A stretch of 64,000 bases of DNA from Bacteroidales bacterium (GTDB lineage: Bacteria; Bacteroidota; Bacteroidia; Bacteroidales; UBA7332), in contig JAQTZA010000006.1 in NCBI GenBank assembly GCA_028687995.1, positions 32,486-96,485 of the forward strand, read 5' to 3'. Every line of letters starts with the position of its first letter. The first letter of the stretch is position 1. The position numbers and the translations under genes are program-made. Positions 8,146 through 15,622 of the stretch are shown here, one piece after another. The notes under the pieces are model-generated. The model saw only the letters and a program-made list of their open reading frames with translations, was not told the origin of the DNA and ran no database searches.

Positions 8146-8574
8146 TTAGAGAATCGGCTCTATTTGTGTATTAATTTTGATCGCTCCGAGCATGCTTAAA
8201 TTACTATTTTCAATTTTTGTTGAATGAAATATCACCGTTATTTCCACCGGTTGATTCTTTACTTCAGTAATTTCGAATGTCGCTACTAAGCAGGAAGAGA
8301 AATCAACTTTATTAATCAAAATCATATATTTCCCTTTTTTTATGTTTTCGATTGTCAGGTTTCCATTCGTATTGCATTGCTCCGATTTTATCACTTTTGT
8401 TGATTTTATACTGCGAATCGAAGCCATCACCTCCGTTAAAGGTTGGTTCTTTTCATCCGTCACTAACACTTTGATTTGTGTTCTTTCTCCTGCATAAATC
8501 GCTATGGACATTAATAGACCTACGATTATTAAAGCAATTTTACTCAAGTTGTTTTGAATAAGTTCTGGTTTCAT
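8146..8574 (-). CDS. Small exported protein with a carboxypeptidase-regulatory-like domain
   Basis: This 142-residue protein has an N-terminal hydrophobic signal (IALIIVGLLMSIAIYAG) followed by a single beta-sandwich of the CarboxypepD-regulatory type. The pattern is IKVLVTDEKNQPLTEVMASI, then a turn and strand (NGNLTIENIKKGKYMI), as in the extra domains of TonB-linked receptors. It lacks any catalytic or plug domain. It sits alone between the T9SS protease and the lar operon, pointing left. It may be a periplasmic or surface adaptor, and the function is unknown. Confidence 0.65.
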   Translation of the reverse strand: MKPELIQNNLSKIALIIVGLLMSIAIYAGERTQIKVLVTDEKNQPLTEVMASIRSIKSTKVIKSEQCNTNGNLTIENIKKGKYMILINKVDFSSCLVATFEITEVKNQPVEITVIFHSTKIENSNLSMLGAIKINTQIEPIL

Positions 8575-8712
8575 AATAAATTATTTTTAATTGTTAAACA
8601 TAATACCTTGTATTGCATAATTTATAGGTGTGGATTTCCTCAAATCTGCTTCTTTGTCTATTAGACGAAAGAAAGCAAAAGTTGGGTTGCAGTCTGAATA
8701 AATTTTTATAAA

Positions 8713-8746
8713 AAAAGCCCAACTAATCAGTGATAGTTGAGCTTTT
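8713..8746 (-). terminator. Terminator of the lar operon
   Basis: Stem AAAAGC-C-CAACTA (8713-8725) pairs with TAGTTG-A-GCTTTT (8734-8746), with one mismatch and an 8-base loop. The A-run to the left is the U-tract for minus-strand transcripts ending at larC (8770). Confidence 0.8.
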
Positions 8747-8769
8747 AAAGATTGCAAATTAAGAAATAG

Positions 8770-10050
8770 TTATCGTTCTCCTTTCGCTATTCTGATCACT
8801 TCATTATAAATATGAATCAAAGGCTTTCCCGTTTTTTCTGCGATAGCTCGACACTCTTCGTATTCAGGTGCATATTTGATTAATTCTCCGTTTCCATAGG
8901 CTTTTTTCACTGTGATTTCGCCATATTTTGTAGTCACTTTTTCAAATGTCCGCTCGAGCTCAGTGCGCTCCACGGCGTATTTTCGAATACCGAGTGTCGT
9001 TGTTTCAGTGAAAATAATCTCTTCGATTGTTTGAATATGTTCCTCTTTGCACAACACGCTAAGCTTGTTTGCCGGACGACCCTTTTTCATCGTTATGGGA
9101 GTAATGAAAACATCGAGAGCTCCGTTTTCCAACAATTTAGGGAAAATGTAGGAGTATATTTCAGGATTCATGTTGTCGATATTGGTTTCCAACATCATCA
9201 ATCCGCTTGTTTTTTTCTTTCCGATTACCACACGCAACACATTGGGTGTCTCCATATCTCGTTTACCCAAGCCGTATCCGATTTTCTCAATAACAAATTC
9301 TGGAAGCGTACCAAAACTCGTGCTCAGTGCTTTGATAATGGCTGCTCCCGTTGGAGTGGTCAGTTCGTTGTTTGCATTTTTGCTGTAAACGGGAACGCCT
9401 TGCAAGATTTCTAGTGTAGCCGGTGCAGGTACCGGAAAAACGCCATGCTCGCAATGAACAAATCCACTGCCCAGGTTTAAAGCCGAGCTTTGGATTTCAT
9501 CGACACCGAGCATTTCTATGCAGATGGCTGCTCCGATAATATCAACGATGGAATCGACTGCGCCAATTTCGTGAAAATGAATTTCGTCAATCGTTTTACC
9601 GTGAATTTTCGCTTCTGCTTCACCCACGATCCTGAAAATCTGTTTACTCGTCTTTTTTACAAATTCACTCAATTTACTTTCGTCAATAATCTGTTCGATC
9701 GTTTTCAGATTTCTGGCATGTCCGTGGGCATGTTCATGCTGTTTGGGTTCTTCGTGATGATGCGCATGAGTATGCTCATGAAGATGTTCGTGTTGGTGCG
9801 TGTGTGCTTGATCCTCTTCTTTCTCAAGCTCGTGTTCATGGGCATGATTTGTAACATGAACCGTGAAATCAGTTCCGGTAATTCCTTTTTTGATTCCCTT
9901 CTTGATTTCCAGCGTAAACTCATCCAGCTTGATCTCTTTCATTCTTTTAACAAAATCCTGTTGGTCGATGCCTAAATCCAATAGTGCACCTATAGTCATA
10001 TCGCCACTAATGCCGGAGAAGCAATCGAAGAATAATATTCGTTTTTCCAT
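8770..10050 (-). CDS. larC: LarC, nickel-inserting pincer-cofactor protein
   Basis: LarC is a CTP-dependent nickel insertase that completes the nickel-pincer nucleotide cofactor of lactate racemase and related enzymes. The product is 426 residues and starts EKRILFFDCFSGISGDM, the family's N-terminal signature. It has a large His-rich insert at about 90-135 (runs such as HTHQHEHLHEHTHAHHHEE) suited to holding nickel. The C-terminal domain (TNIDNMNPEIYSYI, KKGRPANKL) is in the same frame, so unlike the Lactobacillus larC1/larC2 pair no frameshift is needed. I chose ATG 10050, one base after the larB stop; the frame is open upstream to 10122 but that would overlap larB. Confidence 0.93.
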   Translation of the reverse strand: MEKRILFFDCFSGISGDMTIGALLDLGIDQQDFVKRMKEIKLDEFTLEIKKGIKKGITGTDFTVHVTNHAHEHELEKEEDQAHTHQHEHLHEHTHAHHHEEPKQHEHAHGHARNLKTIEQIIDESKLSEFVKKTSKQIFRIVGEAEAKIHGKTIDEIHFHEIGAVDSIVDIIGAAICIEMLGVDEIQSSALNLGSGFVHCEHGVFPVPAPATLEILQGVPVYSKNANNELTTPTGAAIIKALSTSFGTLPEFVIEKIGYGLGKRDMETPNVLRVVIGKKKTSGLMMLETNIDNMNPEIYSYIFPKLLENGALDVFITPITMKKGRPANKLSVLCKEEHIQTIEEIIFTETTTLGIRKYAVERTELERTFEKVTTKYGEITVKKAYGNGELIKYAPEYEECRAIAEKTGKPLIHIYNEVIRIAKGER

Positions 10051-10051
10051 G

Positions 10052-10816
10052 TTATTTTGAGTTTGATTCGATTTGTCTGATAATGGTAGCTGCCAAAAAT
10101 CCTGCGCCAAATCCATTATCAATATTTACTACGCCAATGCCACTGGCACAACTATTAAGCATGGCCAATAGTGCTGCTAAACCACCGAAGTTCGCACCAT
10201 ACCCAATGCTCGTGGGTACGGCAATCACCGGTTTGTCGGTCAAACCACCCACTACACTTGCCAAAGCACCTTCCATGCCAGCCACCGCTATGATTACCTG
10301 CGCTTCGTCGAGCAGATGCTTGTTCGCCAGCAGTCGATGAATTCCAGCCACACCCACGTCGTAAAGTTTTTCAACACGGCATCCAAGCTTTTCTGCAGTT
10401 ACCACAGCCTCTTCGGCTACAGGTATATCGGAAGTTCCGCCGGAAACAACGAGTATTTTGGATTTGCTTTGTTTAATTTCTGTCCGTTGAATGAAAATAG
10501 TTCTTGCCTCCGAATAATATTCAATATTGGAAGCTAAATCCTTTACCGCATCAAATATCTCCTGACTGGCACGACTTGCCATAATGTTTGTGTTTTTTGC
10601 CAATAAGCTAGTGATGATTCCTCTAATTTGCGAAGTTGATTTCCCCGGACAAAAAATAACCTCGGGATATCCTGTTCGGATTTCGCGATGATGATCAATT
10701 TTGGCATAGCCAAGATCTTCAAAAGGGAGGTTTTTGAGCTCTTCAATGGCTTGCGAGACCTCGATTTTCCCCTCTTTCACATCCGTAAGAAGCGCATATA
10801 TTCTATTCTCTGTCAT
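10052..10816 (-). CDS. larB: LarB, pyridinium-3,5-biscarboxylate mononucleotide synthase
   Basis: LarB carboxylates and hydrolyses nicotinic acid adenine dinucleotide, giving the pyridinium biscarboxylate nucleotide that LarE then sulfurates. The 254-residue product has the PurE/AIR-carboxylase-like C-terminal half: SGGTSDIPVAEEAVVTAEKLG, VAGIHRLL, VAGMEGALASVVGGL and PTSIGYGA. The N-terminal part includes the family motif REIRTGYPEVIFCPGKS. It sits between larE (3-base gap) and larC (1-base gap), consistent with translational coupling in one nickel-regulated operon. Confidence 0.93.
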   Translation of the reverse strand: MTENRIYALLTDVKEGKIEVSQAIEELKNLPFEDLGYAKIDHHREIRTGYPEVIFCPGKSTSQIRGIITSLLAKNTNIMASRASQEIFDAVKDLASNIEYYSEARTIFIQRTEIKQSKSKILVVSGGTSDIPVAEEAVVTAEKLGCRVEKLYDVGVAGIHRLLANKHLLDEAQVIIAVAGMEGALASVVGGLTDKPVIAVPTSIGYGANFGGLAALLAMLNSCASGIGVVNIDNGFGAGFLAATIIRQIESNSK

Positions 10817-10819
10817 AAA

Positions 10820-11629
10820 TTATGCCTTTCCGATTTTTCGATTCAAACTTCCGGTTTTGTAGCCTTCTAGTTCGAGACAAACATAAGTGTAACCGAATGA
10901 TTTCAACTTTGTAGAGATGTCGTCCAATAATTTCTCGTCAAATAATTTCGTGCGCTCCGAAGGATCCACCTCAATCCGTGCCATATCGTCGTGTGAACGC
11001 ACACGAAATTGGATCAAGCCTTTGCTGCGAATATAATCCTCTGATTTGTCAATTTTGGTAAGTTTTTCAATGGTAATGCGTTCACCATAAGGAACGCGAG
11101 ACCCTAGACAGGCTAAAGCTGGCTTATTCCATGTACGCAATCCCAATTGATGAGAGAGTTCGCGAATGTCGCTTTTTGTTAGACCCGCCATACGCAATGG
11201 ACTAATTACTTTCAGCTCGGCCAATGCCTGAAGACCCGGACGATAATCAGACATGTCATCCATGTTTGACCCATCATACACGATTTTGATTCCTTCCTCA
11301 CTTGCTTTTTCCAGAATTTTGGTAAATTCAGTCTTTTTGCAATGATAGCACCGATTCACGGGATTGGCTAACACCTCCTCTTCCACCTCTTTCTCTAAGA
11401 TTTGGTAATGGCGAATGCCAATTTCCTTTGCCAAGTCTTCGGCATCTTTCATCTCAGATTGCGCATTCATGGGCGAAACCAATGTGATGGCTATTGCATT
11501 TTCTCCTAATACATCATATCCGACTTTTGCCAATAATGTACTATCTACGCCACCCGAATAAGCCACCGCCGCTTTCCCTGATTCAGCAATGACGGCTTTT
11601 AATTTCTCGTATTTTTCTTGTAAATCCAT
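10820..11629 (-). CDS. larE: LarE, pincer-cofactor sulfur insertase
   Basis: LarE is a PP-loop ATP pyrophosphatase that converts the LarB product to its dithiocarboxylate form. The 269-residue protein shows the PP-loop AVAYSGGVDSTLLAKVGYDV (residues 21-40) and the conserved SRVPYGERIT segment. Three cysteines stand out: Cys94 and Cys97 in NRCYHCKK, and Cys174 in ALACLGSRVP. LarE proteins occur as a single-cysteine sacrificial type and a multi-cysteine iron-sulfur type. The extra CxxC pair may point to the second, but I cannot confirm this by eye. The gene follows the permease gene with a 12-base gap. Confidence 0.92.
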   Translation of the reverse strand: MDLQEKYEKLKAVIAESGKAAVAYSGGVDSTLLAKVGYDVLGENAIAITLVSPMNAQSEMKDAEDLAKEIGIRHYQILEKEVEEEVLANPVNRCYHCKKTEFTKILEKASEEGIKIVYDGSNMDDMSDYRPGLQALAELKVISPLRMAGLTKSDIRELSHQLGLRTWNKPALACLGSRVPYGERITIEKLTKIDKSEDYIRSKGLIQFRVRSHDDMARIEVDPSERTKLFDEKLLDDISTKLKSFGYTYVCLELEGYKTGSLNRKIGKA

Positions 11630-11641
11630 TTTTTTCTTTTA

Positions 11642-12373
11642 TTATAATCCTAAAAATTGAATCGCAACACCGCACAAAAACAACGTAGTTCCTGCTAAGG
11701 CATGCGAGTATTTTTCAAATTTGCCAAATTTCAAAAAGGAGATTCCGTATTTCATAAGCAGCACAACCACAGTCATGGTGGCAATTGTGACGATTCCAAA
11801 TATGGAGGTGAAAAGAACTATCCCAACGGTATCATGCTGATAGGCCAAATACATTAGCATCGGGATGAGTACTTCGCAAGGACCGAAGATGAAAATTAGG
11901 AACAATAACCACGGCGTGAGACTTTTATATGATTTCTTCGCAGATGTTTCGTCCTCAAAATGTGGATGGACATGTTCTGTGGAATGGTCGTGGTCGTGTT
12001 TGTGCCAAAACCCATGAGCATGGAAATGCGCATGACTATGAATTCTATTTTTAGTAACCTGCCTTAATCCCCAAAGTGCATAAACTAAACCAAATGTAAT
12101 GAGGAGCCATCCAGCTATGTTTCCACGAATGGAATCGAAATAATTGAGCTTCGAAATGGCTAATCCGAACGCAATACCGATAGCGCCTAAAACAACAGAG
12201 CCACCGATGTGTCCTATTCCGCACACAATCGTGATCCAGATTGTTTTGAAATTACTCCACTTGCGTGCTTTAGATAGTGCTACAAAAGGGAGGTAATGAT
12301 CGGGACCTAGCACCGTATGTACGAATCCTAATGATGCTGCGGTAAAAGCCAGAATGTAAAGTTGTGAGTTCAT
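11642..12373 (-). CDS. NicO/UreH-type nickel or cobalt permease
   Basis: The 243-residue membrane protein has about six hydrophobic segments. The motif HTVLGPDHYLPF in the first helix is the His-x4-Asp-His metal-selectivity signature of NiCoT/NicO/UreH transporters. A second conserved patch, GPCEVLIPML, lies after a cytosolic loop rich in His (HSHAHFHAHGFWHKHDHDHS, about 120-140). Both fit nickel handling. It lies between nikR (57-base gap) and larE, so it most likely brings nickel into the cell for the pincer cofactor. Nickel versus cobalt specificity is inferred from context. Confidence 0.88.
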   Translation of the reverse strand: MNSQLYILAFTAASLGFVHTVLGPDHYLPFVALSKARKWSNFKTIWITIVCGIGHIGGSVVLGAIGIAFGLAISKLNYFDSIRGNIAGWLLITFGLVYALWGLRQVTKNRIHSHAHFHAHGFWHKHDHDHSTEHVHPHFEDETSAKKSYKSLTPWLLFLIFIFGPCEVLIPMLMYLAYQHDTVGIVLFTSIFGIVTIATMTVVVLLMKYGISFLKFGKFEKYSHALAGTTLFLCGVAIQFLGL

Positions 12374-12430
12374 AGTGAGATGAAATGGTGTTATTAATTA
12401 AAGAAATCGTATTACGATAAAGGCGAAAAA

Positions 12431-12832
12431 TTATTCCGCTTTGCTCATGATCAATTTCCCGTGTTCGATGCCTTTTATGCTAATTAATTTATCGGATAAT
12501 TCGGTAAGTTTATACGAAGGCCCTTTTAAGGCGACGATAGTCAAATATTTTTCAGAAGAAATAAAGAAATGTTGTGCAGAGAGAATAATATTGGAATAAT
12601 CTGATTGAGTTAAACTGATTTTGCTTTGTAAATCAGCTTTGCTTATGTTGTAAATCAAGACGATTGCACCTGCAACAATATTATTGCATTGCCATTTAGA
12701 TTCCACTATATTTTTTTCAATGAGATGGCGAATTGCCTGCGATCGATTGGGGAAATGATTGGTTTCTACATATCCATCTAATGCGTCCAATAGATCGCTT
12801 TCTAATGAAACTCCAAATCGTGTGACAGCCAT
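12431..12832 (-). CDS. nikR: NikR-family ribbon-helix-helix regulator with an altered metal site
   Basis: The 133-residue protein has the exact length and layout of NikR: an N-terminal ribbon-helix-helix (TRFGVSLESDLLDALDGYV, then NRSQAIRHLI) and a C-terminal ACT-type domain. Nickel-NikR normally represses nickel uptake. Aligned by eye with E. coli NikR around the TQ and ALKG landmarks, only the residue matching His87 is kept (AQHFF). The positions of His76, His89 and Cys95 read Ser, Phe and Tyr. Its effector may therefore differ. It is the first gene of the permease-lar operon and a perfect palindrome lies 2 bases upstream of its start. Confidence 0.88.
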   Translation of the reverse strand: MAVTRFGVSLESDLLDALDGYVETNHFPNRSQAIRHLIEKNIVESKWQCNNIVAGAIVLIYNISKADLQSKISLTQSDYSNIILSAQHFFISSEKYLTIVALKGPSYKLTELSDKLISIKGIEHGKLIMSKAE

Positions 12833-12833
12833 C

Positions 12834-12861
12834 GTGTTACTATATTTTAAATTAGTAACAC
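12834..12861 (-). promoter_or_regulatory. NikR operator GTGTTAC-N14-GTAACAC
   Basis: GTGTTAC at 12834-12840 and GTAACAC at 12855-12861 form a perfect inverted repeat with a 14-base spacer; one more pair (T/A) extends each arm. This agrees with the GTGTTAC-N13/14-GTAACAC motif predicted for non-enterobacterial NikR. The site covers the expected transcription start of nikR, so binding should block the whole operon. Confidence 0.85.
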
Positions 12862-12868
12862 AAACTTA
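12861..12868 (-). promoter_or_regulatory. -7 box TAAGTTTG of the nikR-lar operon
   Basis: Minus-strand TAAGTTTG, an exact TAnnTTTG match, abutting the operator by one base. Transcription would start about six bases inside the palindrome. Confidence 0.65.
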
Positions 12869-12940
12869 CGATTTATTTCTAAAGAATTTGTTTTAATCGG
12901 AAAATAATTAGAAGGAAGACTTCGTGTTTTCACATAAAAA

Positions 12941-12966
12941 AAGACCTCATATTTCTATGAAGTCTT
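12941..12966 (-). terminator. Terminator of tRNA-His
   Basis: Stem AAGAC-c-TCAT / ATGA-a-GTCTT with a 6-base loop, followed on the minus strand by a U-tract (A-run at 12935-12942). It lies 8 bases past the tRNA 3' end. Confidence 0.7.
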
Positions 12967-12973
12967 CTTCGTG

Positions 12974-13047
12974 GGTGGGAGACGGGATTCGAACCCGCGA
13001 CTTTCGGCACCACAAACCGACGCTCTAACCAGCTGAGCTACAACCAC
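12974..13047 (-). tRNA. tRNA-His (GTG)
   Basis: The minus strand folds as a tRNA. The D arm is GCTCAGCTGGTTAGAGC, the anticodon stem TCGGT/GCCGA has loop TTGTGGT (anticodon GTG, His), and the T arm is GCGGG-TTCGAAT-CCCGT. A G at 13048 would supply the -1 nucleotide typical of tRNA-His, opposite C73. The acceptor strands are GTGGTTG and CTCCCAC, which leaves pairs 5:68 and 6:67 mismatched (T/C and T/T). The CCA end is not fully encoded. Confidence 0.88.
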
Positions 13048-13115
13048 CATTTTTGCTTAAAAGCGATGCAAAAATACAACGGATTTTGCATTTGTGCAAG
13101 CCTTCAGCGATATTT

Positions 13116-13997
13116 TTATTTGTAAATCTCTTTCTTACCAGCTAACAAGGTGTTTTTCAGGAGAGAAACAATTGTCATTGGTCCAACTCCGCCTGGAACT
13201 GGTGTGATGAATGCACATTTTGGTGCAACTTCGTCAAATTTTACATCACCAGTCAGCTTAAATCCTGATTTGGTGAGGGTAGAAGGTACGCGGGTAGTTC
13301 CTACGTCGATTACTGTTGCACCCGGTTTTACCATATCACCTTTCAAAAATTCTGGAACACCCAAAGCAGCAATGATGATGTCAGCTTTTAGGCATTGTTC
13401 TTTCAAATCAGATGAGTAGCTGTGACATATTGTTACGGTTGCATTTCCAGGATTGGTTTTTGCCATCATCAAGTTAGCAACAGGTTTTCCAACGATGTTG
13501 CTGCGACCGAGTACCACGCAATGTTTGCCTTTGGTGTCGATGTTGTAACGTTTCAGCAATTCCATAATACCAGCGGGTGTAGCCGACACGAAGCATGGCA
13601 AACCGATCGACATTCGACCAACGTTTATCGGGTGAAATCCGTCCACATCTTTGCGGTAATCGATTGCTTCGATCACTTTCTGTTCGTTGATGTGTTTCGG
13701 TAGCGGAAGTTGCACAATGAATCCGTCCACGTCGGCATCGTTGTTCAGCTCGTTCACCTTGTCGAGGATTTGTTGCTCGGTAGCATTATCCTCAAAGCGA
13801 ATCAAGGTTGATTTGAAACCAACTTGTTCGCATGATTTTACCTTATGTGCTACGTATGTTTCGCTTCCGCCGTCGTGACCTACCAAAATGGCTGCCAAAT
13901 GAGGAATTTTACCTCCTGCAGCTTTGATTTGTTCTACTTCGGCAGCAATCTCTTGCTTTACCTGATCTGAAATTGCTTTTCCGTCAATTAATTGCAT
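13116..13997 (-). CDS. folD: FolD, methylenetetrahydrofolate dehydrogenase/cyclohydrolase
   Basis: FolD converts 5,10-methylene-THF to 10-formyl-THF in two steps, supplying one-carbon units for purines and formyl-Met. The 293-residue product shows the family signatures: substrate site with [14 protein letters not shown] (Lys at about residue 56), [10 protein letters not shown] (about 103), the cofactor loop [17 protein letters not shown] (about 165), and [10 protein letters not shown] near the C-terminus. It lies left of ffh on the same strand with a 95-base gap that holds an octamer repeat and a hairpin, so it is probably transcribed separately or as a weakly coupled pair. Confidence 0.96.
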   Translation of the reverse strand: MQLIDGKAISDQVKQEIAAEVEQIKAAGGKIPHLAAILVGHDGGSETYVAHKVKSCEQVGFKSTLIRFEDNATEQQILDKVNELNNDADVDGFIVQLPLPKHINEQKVIEAIDYRKDVDGFHPINVGRMSIGLPCFVSATPAGIMELLKRYNIDTKGKHCVVLGRSNIVGKPVANLMMAKTNPGNATVTICHSYSSDLKEQCLKADIIIAALGVPEFLKGDMVKPGATVIDVGTTRVPSTLTKSGFKLTGDVKFDEVAPKCAFITPVPGGVGPMTIVSLLKNTLLAGKKEIYK

Positions 13998-14011
13998 AAT
14001 CTTTTATATTT

Positions 14012-14041
14012 AAACGCAAAGTTGCGAAGGCGCAAAGTTGC
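14012..14041. repeat. Short 8-bp-period repeat (GCAAAG type)
   Basis: Reads as octamers cGCAAAGt, tGCGAAGg, cGCAAAGt followed by TGC. Related octamer runs appear at 25349-25376 and, inverted, at 25458-25485. All three lie in intergenic spaces. Confidence 0.7.
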
Positions 14042-14064
14042 ATTTGTAATGTAGTTCTCTTAAG

Positions 14065-14081
14065 CCACTCCTCGGGAGTGG
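14065..14081 (-). terminator. Hairpin downstream of ffh
   Basis: CCACTCC-TCG-GGAGTGG is a perfect 7-bp stem with a triloop, 11 bases past the ffh stop. It has no clear U-tract on the minus strand, so it could be a terminator, a processing site or a protector of the 3' end. Confidence 0.4.
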
Positions 14082-14092
14082 TTGGGAAGGTG

Positions 14093-15418
14093 TTATCTTC
14101 TCATCTTTTTCATTAGGCTGGGATTACTTTGCGCAGTTGTCACCATTTTCATCATTTTGCGAGTCTCTTCGAACTGTTTCAATAAGCGATTTACCTCTTG
14201 GATATTTGTTCCACTACCGTTAGCGATACGTTGGCGACGGCTTCCATTGAGAAGTTGCGGATTCTCACGTTCTTTAGGAGTCATAGAATGAATGATAGCT
14301 TCTACGCTTTTGAATGCGTTGTCATCTAAGTCAATATCTTTGATAGCTTTTCCAACTCCAGGAATCATCGCGGCAAGATCTTTGATGTTTCCCATCTTTT
14401 TAATTTGCTGAATCTGACTTAAGAAGTCGTTGAAGTCAAATTGATTTTTTGCAATTTTCTTTTGCAGACGGCGGGCTTCTTCTTCGTTATATTGATCTTG
14501 AGCTCTCTCTACAAGTGAGACGATATCACCCATTCCGAGAATACGATCAGCCATACGATCGGGGTGAAAGACATCGAGTGCTTCCATTTTTTCGCCCGTA
14601 CCGACGAATTTGATTGGTTTGTTTACTACCGAACGAATCGAAAGTGCAGCACCACCACGGGTATCTCCATCAAGTTTAGTCAATACTACACCATCAAAAT
14701 CGAGTCTGTCGTTGAACTCTTTAGCTGTATTTACAGCATCTTGTCCTGTCATCGAATCGACTACAAACAAGATTTCATCTGGTTTTACAGCCGCTTTGAT
14801 GGCTGCAATTTCGTTCATCATCAGCTCATCTACGGCAAGGCGACCTGCGGTATCGATAATTACCAAATCGTGACCATTCTCGCGGGCGAATTTGATACCA
14901 GCATTGGCTATTGAAATTGGATTGTTGTTTCCTAAATCGGAATAGACCGCAACTTCGATTTGCTCACCAAGAATCCTAAGCTGCTCAACAGCTGCAGGAC
15001 GATAGACATCACATGCTACCAAAAGCGGATTTTTGCCACGTTTGGTCTTGAGCATTTTAGCTAATTTCCCAGAGAATGTGGTTTTACCAGACCCTTGCAA
15101 ACCGGACATTAAAATAACGGATGGTTTGCTTTTCATGTTGATATCAACACTGCTTCCACCCATCAATTTTGCCAATTCGTCGTGAACGATTTTCACCATC
15201 AACTGGCTAGGTTTCACCGAAGTGAGCACGTTCTGCCCTAGAGCTTGTTCCTTCACCGTATCGGTGAAAGTTTTTGCCACTTTGTAGTTGACGTCGGCAT
15301 CCAAAAGTGCACGGCGCACATCTTTCAGTGTTTCTGCAACGTTGATTTCGGTGATTTTACCTTCGCCTTTGAGTATCTTGAATGACCTTTCGAGTCTATC
15401 ACTTAAATTTTCAAACAT
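14093..15418 (-). CDS. ffh: Ffh, signal recognition particle GTPase
   Basis: Ffh binds signal sequences on nascent membrane proteins and 4.5S RNA and docks with FtsY. The 441-residue protein has the N domain ([14 protein letters not shown]...), the GTPase domain with P-loop [15 protein letters not shown] (106-120), [10 protein letters not shown], and [14 protein letters not shown], and the Met-rich M domain with the RNA-binding helix [13 protein letters not shown] and tail MMKMV. Length is typical. A TACATTTG -7 box lies 30 bases before the start. Confidence 0.97.
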   Translation of the reverse strand: MFENLSDRLERSFKILKGEGKITEINVAETLKDVRRALLDADVNYKVAKTFTDTVKEQALGQNVLTSVKPSQLMVKIVHDELAKLMGGSSVDINMKSKPSVILMSGLQGSGKTTFSGKLAKMLKTKRGKNPLLVACDVYRPAAVEQLRILGEQIEVAVYSDLGNNNPISIANAGIKFARENGHDLVIIDTAGRLAVDELMMNEIAAIKAAVKPDEILFVVDSMTGQDAVNTAKEFNDRLDFDGVVLTKLDGDTRGGAALSIRSVVNKPIKFVGTGEKMEALDVFHPDRMADRILGMGDIVSLVERAQDQYNEEEARRLQKKIAKNQFDFNDFLSQIQQIKKMGNIKDLAAMIPGVGKAIKDIDLDDNAFKSVEAIIHSMTPKERENPQLLNGSRRQRIANGSGTNIQEVNRLLKQFEETRKMMKMVTTAQSNPSLMKKMRR

Positions 15419-15448
15419 AATCTATTATCTGTTAGTCGATTTGGAGCG

Positions 15449-15456
15449 CAAATGTA
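15449..15456 (-). promoter_or_regulatory. -7 box TACATTTG of ffh
   Basis: Minus-strand TACATTTG, exact TAnnTTTG match, 30 bases before the ffh ATG. No clean -33 TTG was found at the usual distance. Confidence 0.5.
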
Positions 15457-15563
15457 CAAAATTTTGCTTTATCCAGAGTTGTTTCATTTTGATTATTAAC
15501 AAAAATAATACCCAGTAATTTGAAGTATATACCTATTTTCTTGGAAAATAATTTTCAAAAAAA

Positions 15564-15596
15564 GAGACTGAACTCAATGAAAGTAGAGTCAGTCTC
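15564..15596 (-). terminator. Terminator of the acyl-CoA carboxylase operon
   Basis: GAGACTGA-a-CTC (15564-15575) pairs with GAG-TCAGTCTC (15586-15596). Only one base is bulged. The A-run at 15557-15563 becomes a U-tract on the minus strand. Confidence 0.88.
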
Positions 15597-15622
15597 CTTA
15601 TAATTATCCAGAAATAAAGGGA

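Noticed and set aside
9031-9975. Several plus-strand reading frames across larC
   Set aside because: They lie antisense to the well-supported larC gene and encode His/Phe-rich text that mirrors its His-rich insert.
9969-10122. Longer larC starting at 10122
   Set aside because: It would overlap larB by about 70 bases; the standard LarC N-terminus begins at ATG 10050.
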